DNA from: Betaproteobacteria bacterium | Lineage (GTDB): Bacteria; Pseudomonadota; Gammaproteobacteria; Burkholderiales; Casimicrobiaceae | NCBI GenBank assembly: GCA_016704895.1 | Contig: JADIZG010000015.1 | Location: 1-56,258, forward strand | Length of the DNA stretch: 56,258 bases | Direction of reading: 5' to 3' | In this document: positions 49,868-56,258 of the stretch, in pieces | Numbering within the stretch: position 1 is the first letter of the stretch | Layout of the letters: every line of letters starts with the position of its first letter | The notes under the pieces: model-generated | The model's database searches: none | What the model was told of the DNA's origin: nothing | Seen by the model: the letters and a program-made list of their open reading frames with translations, nothing else | Made by a program: the position numbers and the translations under genes

Positions 49868-50090
49868 GTGGGTCGGCCTTCAGGCCGACAGGGCTCGCGA
49901 TGCCAAGGGCGTCGGGCTGAAGCCCGACCCACAAACTCGCGCTATGTTGTGGGTCGGCCTTCAGGCCGACAGGGCTCGCGATGCAAAGGGCGTCGGGCGG
50001 ACGCCCGACCCACAATGCCGCCCCTGTGGGTCGGCCTTCAGGCCGACAGGACTCGCGATGCCAAGGGCGTCGGGCTGAAGCTTGACCCGC
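49868..50090. repeat. Three tandem 65-bp REPIN-like elements
   Basis: Units at 49868-49932, 49949-50013 and 50026-50090. Each starts gtgggtcggccttcaggcc, has the conserved spacer agggctcgcgatgccaaggg and ends with an inverted palindrome finishing cgacccac. Spacers between units are 16 and 12 bp. The third unit's last palindrome is slightly decayed (aagcttgacccgc). Confidence 0.9.
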
Positions 50091-50097
50091 AGCGACG

Positions 50098-50290
50098 TCA
50101 GTCGAGCCCCTCGTCGGCGCGCACGCCTTTCACGCAGACGTCGTACACGACGACCGGCACGCCGACGTCCCCCAGGTGCTGGCGCACCAGCGGCTTGACG
50201 CCGGTCCACTCGTGTTCATACCGCGAACCAGCGTTCAGACGGGTCCGAGAGCTCCGCACGCTTCAACCAGGTTGCCGGGCGCGCCGGCGC
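50098..50290 (-). pseudogene. Truncated C-terminal remnant of an unidentified gene
   Basis: Read from the minus strand, the last 42 codons before TGA (50100-50098) give EHEWTGVKPLVRQHLGDVG, then VPVVVYDVCVKGVRADEGLD, a protein-like end. Upstream in another frame is RPATWLKRAELSDPSERWFAV, which would join after one indel near 50222. No start or N-terminal domain is present before haoA. I do not recognise the family. It looks like the stump of a gene cut off where the hao cluster begins. Confidence 0.4.
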
Positions 50291-50493
50291 TGACCTGACC
50301 CAGGGAAGCAGCGCGAGCGGAACTGCGGAGCGCGAACTCGTGGCATTGCGCCATCGCCCCCCGATGCGCGACCGGGGCTGTTCCCGTCCATTGGCACCAT
50401 CACATGTTTTCGCGATGGTTCTATTCTCGTGAGTGCCCCGGACCGAAGATGGCGTGCCGAGCAATCGGGTTTCCGCGCCCAGGGAGGGGTCAC

Positions 50494-52195
50494 ATGGACA
50501 TCGCACGGTGGTTCAGATTCGTCGTTCTGGCCTGTGGCGTGCTGGTCGCGGCGACGGGTCGCGCGGACATTCCGAAGGAAACCTACGACGCGCTCAAGCT
50601 GGACAAGTCGGCGCCGCCCAACCAGCTGTACGAGGCGCTGGTCAAGCGCTACAAGGACCCCGCGGAAGGCGCCGGGCGCGGGTCGCACGCCAAGTACTGG
50701 GAACCGATCAGCTTCAGCGGTACTTCGATCCGGCTTCCTTCTACAAGCCGCCGTCCACGGTCAAGGATGTCGTGGCACGCCAGGAGTGCGTCACGTGCCA
50801 CGCCGACGAGTCGCCGGTCTGGGTGGCCTCGTGGAAGAAGAGCTCGCACGCCAACCTGGACAGGATTCGCAGGCTGCCTGCCGGGGATCCCACCTTCTAC
50901 AAGAAGGCGAAGCTCGAGGAGGTCGAGAAGAACCTGCGCGCGCTGGGCAAGCTCGGGGCGAACGAGCCGCTGAAGGAAGTCGGCTGCATCGACTGCCACG
51001 TCGACGTCAACACCTCGAAGAAGGCGGCGCACAACGCGGACCTGCGGATGCCGACCGCCGACGTGTGCGCGACCTGCCACCTGCAGGAGTTCGCCGAGCG
51101 CGAGTCCGAGCGCGACACGATCACCTGGCCGAACAACCAGTGGCCGAAGGGGCGCCCGTCGCACGCGCTGGACTACAAGGCCAACGTCGAAACGACGATC
51201 TGGGCCGGCATGCCGCAACGCGAGATCGCCGAGGGCTGCACCGCCTGCCACCAGAACCAGAACAAGTGCGACACCTGCCACACCCGCCACGAGTTCTCGG
51301 TGGTCGAGTCGCGCAAGCCGCAGGCCTGCGCCACCTGCCACAACGGCGTCGACCACAACAACTGGGAGGCGTACTCCCTGTCGAAGCACGGCAAGGTGAC
51401 CGAAATTCTGGGCAAGACCTGGAACTGGAACGTTCAGCTCAAGGACGCGCACACGAAAGGCGGTCAGACCGCACCCACCTGCCAGAGCTGCCACATGGAG
51501 TACCAGGGCAAGTACAGCCACAACATGGTGCGCAAGGTGCGCTGGGCGAACTATCCCTCGGTCCCCGGCATTGCGGACAACATCAAGAGCGATTGGGCCG
51601 ACAAGCGCCTGGATGCCTGGGCGCGGACCTGCGCCAATTGCCACAGCGAGCGCTTCGCCCGCTCGTATCTGGAACTGATGGACAAGGCCACGCTGCAGGG
51701 CCTCGCCAAGTACCAGGAAGCGCACAAGGTCGTGGACAAGCTCTACGCGGACAAGCTGCTGCCCGGGCAGACCACCAACCGCCCGGCGCCGCCGCCGCCC
51801 GACAAGGATGGCGTGGCGCAGTTCTTCCAGTTGTTCTGGCAGAAGGGCAACAACCCGTCGTCGATCGAGTACACGGTCACCGAGATGGGTGAGAACGACC
51901 TTCCGAAGCTGCACGTCGCGGTCGCCCACGTCAACCCTGGCGGGTGGACCTACACCGAAGGATGGGAAGCGCTGGGCCGTGCCTACTCGACCATCGCGAG
52001 CGAGGACACCAAGCTGCGGGAGATGGCCGCGCTGCAGGGCCAGGTGGTCAGCTCGAGGCGCGCCGCACCAGCCTGTTCGATCTCGACGACGACGGCAAGA
52101 AACTCTCGCTCGGCGGCCTGGGTGGCGGCATGCTGCTGGTCGGCAGCCTCGCCCTCGCCGGCTGGCGCAGGCGCAAGAAGCCGGACGAGGGCTGA
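50494..52195 (+). CDS. haoA: Hydroxylamine oxidoreductase, octahaem (two frameshifts)
   Basis: ATG 50494 with GGAGG eight bases upstream; signal peptide FVVLACGVLVAATGRAD. Eight CxxCH haem sites: CVTCH, CIDCH, CATCH, CTACH, CDTCH, CATCH, CQSCH, CANCH. HAO-specific stretches include RHEFSVVESRKPQACATCHN, SHALDYKANVETTIWA and HVNPGGWTYTEGWEALGRAY; the Tyr of WTYTEG (about residue 486 of the precursor) is at the place of the cross-linking Tyr of haem P460. The C-terminal SLGGLGGGMLLVGSLALAGW plus RRRKK is a membrane helix like that of the Nitrosomonas protein. One missing base near 50724 and one near 52040 must be assumed; both sides are fully conserved. A periplasmic trimer, it oxidises hydroxylamine and passes electrons to c554. 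Confidence 0.95.
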
Positions 52196-53840
52196 TGCTC
52201 GCTGCGTCGCGGGGCGTCGACATGGAAGGTGTCTTGCCGCGGTACGGAAGCAGGATCCTCCTCCTCCCGTCGCTGGGGTTTCTCCTGGTGGCGGGAGGGT
52301 TTCTCCTGCTCGGCTGGCTGGCCTACCTGTGGCTCCATCCCGGTCCGGCGCCCTATCGATACGCGTTGGTGGACGAGGGGGGCGTCGCTCGCTTCGACAA
52401 GCTCGGGCTGGAGGCCTGGCCGGATCTCGCGGTCGGCAGGTACGAAGTGCGCGTGGACGGCGTGAACGAAGCGCTGGCCGTCACCCATCTCGCGCGCCGC
52501 GGCGACGCTCCGCCCGTGCGCCTCGACTGGGAGAACCGCGCCGGCGAGCCCGTTGGCGCGCTCGACAGCAGGCTCTCCGAGCTTACGGCGCTGGCGACCG
52601 CCATCGGCAAGCATGCGCCGAAGGACGCGGTGGTTCTCGCGTGGTGGGACACCTCGCGCCAGATCCGGCTCCTCGCCGGCCGCGACACGCTGTTCGAATC
52701 CCATCTGGGCGAGCCGGCGATCGTGCCCGAGCAGTGGCGCGGGCGCGGTGGCGCGGTCGACAAGGTCGAGCGCGAGTTCTGGGGCGCGCCCGCAGGGACC
52801 GACGAGCGTCGCAACTTCCAGCGCTTCGCCGATGCGCTCGGGGCAGACCCCGCCGAAGGCGTTGCGATGCTCCGCGAGCTGGCCGGCGCGCGCGAGGCCT
52901 ACCTGGCCATCCACGTGACCGATGTCTACAAGCTCGGACGGATGCGCCCCGACCGGCTGGACATGGCTTACAAGGACTTTCCCATGGGCGCCAACCTGCA
53001 CGGGCTGGTCGGCTACCTGAAGAGCTGGATGCGCGACCACGGCTACGTTTCCTATGCGCTGCAATCGCTTTCCGACAATCAGGTGCGCGCCTATTTTCTG
53101 CGCGATGGCCGAAGCGGCAACACGCTGCTCGCCCAGATGCTTCCGTTCACGACCTCGAATCCCCTCGAGCTGCAGGCGGTGCAGCTCGTGTACCAGATCG
53201 CGGAGCCGGCTTACGAGGGCCGAAGGAAATGCGCGTCCTGCCACAAGAGCCAAGGGGACTCCTGGAGCGAGACCGCGCACGCGAAGGCGTTCGACTCGCT
53301 CAAGGCCAGGACGAAGGCCGACGCCAAGCGCAGAGCGAAGCTCGATCCCGACAAGGACTACACGCAGGACAAGGAGTGTGTCGGCTGCCACGTGGACGGG
53401 TTCGCGAAAGAAGGCGGCTACGACGTCCAGGAGCCGAGCAAGTACCTGGTCGGCGTGGGCTGCGAATCGTGCCACGGACCGGGCAGCGAGTATCGGCGGA
53501 TGCACCGCAAGGCCGGCGAGGCGTTCGAGAAATCGAAGAAGACCACGCCGCGCCAAGCGCTCGCGGACGCGGGACAGGACTCCACCTGGTCGAACGGTGC
53601 AGCGCCTGTCACCTGAACTACGAAGGCTCGCCATGGAAGGGCGCGAAGAAGCCGTACACGCCGTTCACGCCGAAGGTCGACAAGAAGTACGCGTTCAACT
53701 TCGACGTGGCGGTGCGCGACGCCAAGGCGATTCACTCGCATTTCAAGCTCGACGGCACGTTCGTCGGTCCGCCGATCCCCTCGTTCCGCGATGAGTTCCA
53801 GGCCAAGGCCAAGCCGGGCGTGGTGGGCAAGGAGGAATGA
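52195..53840 (+). CDS. haoB-cycA: HaoB-cytochrome c554 fusion protein (one frameshift)
   Basis: ATG 52195 overlaps the haoA stop (TGATG). Residues 1-338 are HaoB: an N-terminal membrane helix (ILLLPSLGFLLVAGGFLLLG), DVYKLGRMRPDRLDMAYKDF, YLKSWMRDHGYVSYALQSLS and MLPFTTSNPLELQAVQLVYQ. With no stop, intergenic gap or signal peptide, the frame continues EPAYEGRRKCASCHKSQGDSW, the start of mature c554. Its haems are CASCH, CVGCH, CESCH and CSACH. KLDPDKDYTQDKECVGCHVDGF and CSACHLNYEGSPWKGAKKPY are near-identical to Nitrosomonas c554 as I know it. One missing base near 53580 (GQDF-HLVERC) splits off the fourth haem; probably an error. c554 accepts electrons from HAO. In known AOB these are two genes. 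Confidence 0.9.
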
Positions 53841-54412
53841 TGGCCGGGCGGTGGCGGCGCTGCCTCGGTGAGCGCGGCGGCGCGTTTCTATTGGGCGCGG
53901 TTGTTGCCGTCGCGGTGATCGCGGCGGTCATCGGCGGCGAGGCTGCCCTGTCGTCGACCGCGTTCTGCACGAGTTGCCACTCGATGTCGTATCCGGCGGC
54001 GGAACTGAAGAAGTCCACGCACTACGGCGCGCTCGGGGCCGATCCCGGCTGCAAGGACTGTCACGTTCCCCAGGGGCTGGAAAACTTCCATTGGGCGGTG
54101 GCCACGCACGTCGTCGACGGTGCGCGCGAGATCGTGCTGGAACTCAGGCACGATTATTCGGATGTCGCGAAGTTCAACGCGCGCCGGTTGGAGATGGCCC
54201 ACTACGCGCGGATGAACCTGAAGCGCTGGGACAGCGTCACCTGCCGGGCTTGCCACAAGGACCCGCGCCCGCCCGGCCAGTCCGCCCGGTCCGCCCACGA
54301 CACGATGCTCACGCGGGGCTCGACCTGCATCGACTGCCACCAGAACCTGGTGCACAAGCAGGTGGCCGAAACCGACCTCGACGCCAGTCTTGCGCAAGGC
54401 GCGATGGTGTAG
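53837..54412 (+). CDS. cycB: Tetrahaem cytochrome cM552, NapC/NirT-family quinone reductase
   Basis: 191 residues from ATG 53837, overlapping the preceding stop (ATGA). One N-terminal TM anchor (FLLGAVVAVAVIAAVIGGEAAL), then haem sites CTSCH, CKDCH, CRACH and CIDCH. STHYGALGADPGCKDCHVP and MNLKRWDSVTCRACHKDPRP are typical NapC/NirT segments. In ammonia oxidisers this protein takes electrons from c554 and delivers them to the quinone pool. Intact, and the last gene of the hao cluster. Confidence 0.94.
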   Translation: MMAGRWRRCLGERGGAFLLGAVVAVAVIAAVIGGEAALSSTAFCTSCHSMSYPAAELKKSTHYGALGADPGCKDCHVPQGLENFHWAVATHVVDGAREIVLELRHDYSDVAKFNARRLEMAHYARMNLKRWDSVTCRACHKDPRPPGQSARSAHDTMLTRGSTCIDCHQNLVHKQVAETDLDASLAQGAMV

Positions 54413-54461
54413 AAGGGCGAGTGAGCGGTCTCCTGCGCGGGCCGCGATGCGCTTTGAGCTT

Positions 54462-54521
54462 CGCTGGTACCAGCGTTCAGCGTCGCGCTGGTACCATGGT
54501 CGTCTTCGATCTCGCTACTAT
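54462..54521 (+). promoter_or_regulatory. Operator-like repeats and promoter before the MocR-type regulator
   Basis: A perfect 14-bp palindrome cgctggtaccagcg (54462-54475) is followed 24 bp later by a partial second copy cgctggtaccatgg (54486-54499). A -10-like TACTAT lies at 54516-54521. Repeats spaced about two helical turns apart are what dimeric GntR/MocR regulators commonly bind, so autoregulation is plausible. Confidence 0.5.
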
Positions 54522-54564
54522 GATGGGTCCAGATGCCGGGCAGGGAACGCCGGGAGGAGGTACC

Positions 54565-56147
54565 GTGGAAATTCCCATCGAGATCGATCACGGCAGCGTC
54601 TCGTCGCTGCAGGCGCAGATCTTCGAGCACTTCCGCCATCGGATCCTTTGCGGCGGCCTGAAGGCGGGCACGCCCGTTCCCGCCAGCCGCGCGCTGGCCG
54701 GGCAACTCGGGGTGTCGCGCAATACCGTGCTCCTGGCTTACGACCGCCTGATCGCCGAGGGTTACCTCCAGGCGAGAGTAGCCATCGGCACCTTCGTGAG
54801 CCTCGAGCTGCCCGAAACCTGTCTTGCCGCCGCACGGCCCGCTGTCGCTCCAGCGGTCGTCCGGGGCGAGGCGTCATCCCAGCGCGCGATCCCGTTCGCC
54901 GGGCGGGCGCAGGCGGTGGTCAGCGCGCATCGGGTCGCCCACGACTTCTGGCTCGGTCGGCCCGACGCGCATTCGTTCCCGATCAAGTCCTGGCGTCGGC
55001 TCACCAACAGGCGCTCGCCACCGCCGGCGCGCGGCTCACCGAATACCGCGATCCGGGCCGGGTTGCCCGAGTTGCGCCAGGCGATCGCCGACCACCTTGC
55101 CGCGGCGCGCGGTGTCAGCGTGTCGTCCGATCAGGTGATCATCACCGCGGGCTCGCAGTCCGCGTTGAACCTGGTTGCGCGCCTGCTCGTGAGGGAAGGG
55201 ACGCCGGTCGCGACGGAGAACCCGTGCTACCAGGGCGCTGCGTTCCTCTTCGAAAGTCATCGCGCCAGGATGGTGCCGGTGCCCGTGGACGAAGCGGGCC
55301 TTGACGTCGAGCAGTTGCCGAGACAAGGCGTGATGCTCGTGTACGTCACGCCTTCGCATCAGTACCCGTTGGGCTTCACGCTGTCGCTCGAGCGCCGGCT
55401 CAAGCTGATCGATTGGGCGCGGCGCTGCGGCGCGTATATCATCGAGGACGACTACGACTCGGACTTCCGCTACCGCGGATCGCCGCTCACGGCGCTGATG
55501 GGCCTGGACCAGTACGGCTGCGTGATGTACCTGGGAACCTTCTCCAAGTCCATCGGCGCCGGGTTGCGCCTGGGCTACCTCGTGGTGCCGAAAGCGTTGG
55601 CGAAGGCGGCGCGCTCCGCGAAGGCGCTGCTCGACAATGGGCATCCGTGGCTGGACCAGGCGGTGATGGCCGAATTCATACGCGGCATTGCTTACGGCAA
55701 CCACCTGCGCCGCATCCGCCAGCTCTGTGCGAGCGCCGCGATTGCCTCGTCGAAGCGCTGCACCGGCATTTCGGCGACGTGCGCCTGTCCGGGCTGGAGA
55801 GCGGCATGCATCTCGCGTGGCACCTGCCGGAGCAATTCCCCGACGCGCCGGAACTCCAGGCCCTGGCGCTTCGCAAGGGGGTGGGCGTCTATTCGCTCAG
55901 TTCGGGCGCGGCACACGACTACGGTGGATGCGATTACAGCGACCGCACCGTCGTCCTCGGCTTTTCATCGCTGGACGAACACCGGATCCGCGCGGGCATC
56001 CAGGGCATCGCCGACGCGTTGGCCGATCTGCCGGCGATGTCGCGACGCAGTTCAGTCGCGAGCGCGGCGGCGCTCGTCGTGTCGTCGAGACGTCCGACGT
56101 CCGGATCCCATCGGCCATCGAGGAGCGGGCGGCCGCCCCGCCACTGA
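54565..56147 (+). CDS. MocR/PdxR-type regulator (GntR HTH plus aminotransferase-like domain); frameshifted
   Basis: GTG 54565 follows GGAGGAGG. Residues 1-75 are a GntR winged helix (SLQAQIFEHFRHRILCGGLK; ASRALAGQLGVSRNTVLLAYDRLIAEGYLQ). The rest is a fold-type I aminotransferase-like domain: ELRQAIADHLAAARGVSVSS, VIITAGSQSALNLVARLL, YVTPSHQYPLGFTLSLERR, IIEDDYDSDFRYRG and the PLP-Lys in YLGTFSKSIGAGLRLGYLV. A pair of compensating indels lies around 55010-55060 and another near 55735, after which the end reads GLESGMHLAWHLPEQFPD ... YSLSSGAAHDYGGCDYSDR. A PLP- or amino-compound-sensing transcription factor; whether it controls the hao genes is unknown. Confidence 0.88.
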
Positions 56148-56258
56148 CCTGCTCGCGGCGGGTTGTCGCGGTTCCCCGCGGTCGACGTCCCGGACGCGCT
56201 CCCGCCTGCGCCGAACCTCCGGGCGTGCCGCGACGTCAGTCGGGCCTCGTCCGCGCGC

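Noticed and set aside
49868..50090. CRISPR-like array (three regularly spaced repeats)
   Set aside because: The units are 65-bp inverted-palindrome pairs with 12-16-bp gaps, also found singly elsewhere in the window. There are no unique spacers of about 30 bp and no cas genes, so they fit REPINs.
50404..50493. Sigma-70 promoter directly upstream of haoA (TATTCT at 50422 with TTGGCA at 50391)
   Set aside because: The two hexamers are 25 bp apart, too far for a normal promoter; no better pair was found.
50494..52195. Octahaem nitrite reductase or tetrathionate reductase instead of HAO
   Set aside because: The WTYTEGWEALGRAY segment, the GGLGGGMLL C-terminal helix and the haoB/c554/cM552 neighbours are specific to hydroxylamine oxidoreductase of ammonia oxidisers.

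Overview
The window is very GC-rich (roughly 70% by eye, third codon positions almost all G or C). Its transport repertoire is typical of Burkholderiales-like Betaproteobacteria: two tandem Bug/TctC periplasmic receptors, a TAXI-TRAP system, a BMP-type nucleobase ABC transporter and an IPTL-CTERM-type sorting tail. No rRNA, tRNA, transposase, phage or CRISPR was found. Many genes read correctly only if one or a few single-base indels are allowed. With a 22-nt and an 18-nt run of G near 39.1 kb, this points to an unpolished or draft assembly, so most 'broken' genes here are probably sequencing errors.

Layout. 0-9.2 kb: GNAT protein, PfkB sugar kinase, frameshifted Tat-type aldo/keto reductase, lipoprotein, a TIGR03032-like pair, a frameshifted CSLREA/IPTL-CTERM surface protein, UspA. 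9.2-18.2 kb: RF3 (prfC), secreted subtilisin-like protease, dinB, a 56-residue anchor-like peptide, sterol-desaturase-type protein and a FadH-type dienoyl-CoA reductase whose tail runs into palindromic repeats. 18.2-19 kb: a possible small-ORF transcription unit ending in an intrinsic terminator. 19.2-20.9 kb: BNR/sialidase-like lipoprotein. 21.1-30.9 kb: BMP nucleobase ABC transporter, GTP-cyclohydrolase-II-like Urc1, Urc4/Urg3, uracil phosphoribosyltransferase, a one-haem cytochrome and cytosine deaminase, together a locus for uptake and reductase-independent breakdown of pyrimidines (URC pathway). 30.9-35.8 kb: a 14-residue mini-ORF, a radical SAM protein and a YnjBCD-like ABC transporter. 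35.8-41.6 kb, minus strand: class III aminotransferase, TAXI receptor, fused TRAP permease, Asp/Glu-racemase-family protein. 42-47.1 kb: tandem TctC receptors followed by an AMP-forming ligase, a carrier domain and a serine-hydrolase-like protein. 47.3-49.9 kb: carboxymuconolactone-decarboxylase/Rieske fusion, phosphoesterase, CBS protein.

The most striking part is 50.5-54.4 kb: a hydroxylamine-oxidation module of ammonia-oxidiser type. It encodes octahaem hydroxylamine oxidoreductase (haoA), HaoB, tetrahaem cytochrome c554 (cycA) and tetrahaem NapC-type cytochrome cM552 (cycB), in the canonical order and with overlapping stop/start codons. Here HaoB and c554 are read as one membrane-anchored fusion polypeptide. 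A MocR-type regulator with a palindromic operator-like site follows. Three tandem 65-bp REPIN-like units and a truncated gene remnant lie just upstream. Related palindromic repeats (core gtcgggcttcagcccgac) recur at 0, 18, 33 and 50 kb, which ties the window together as one genome up to about 50.1 kb.
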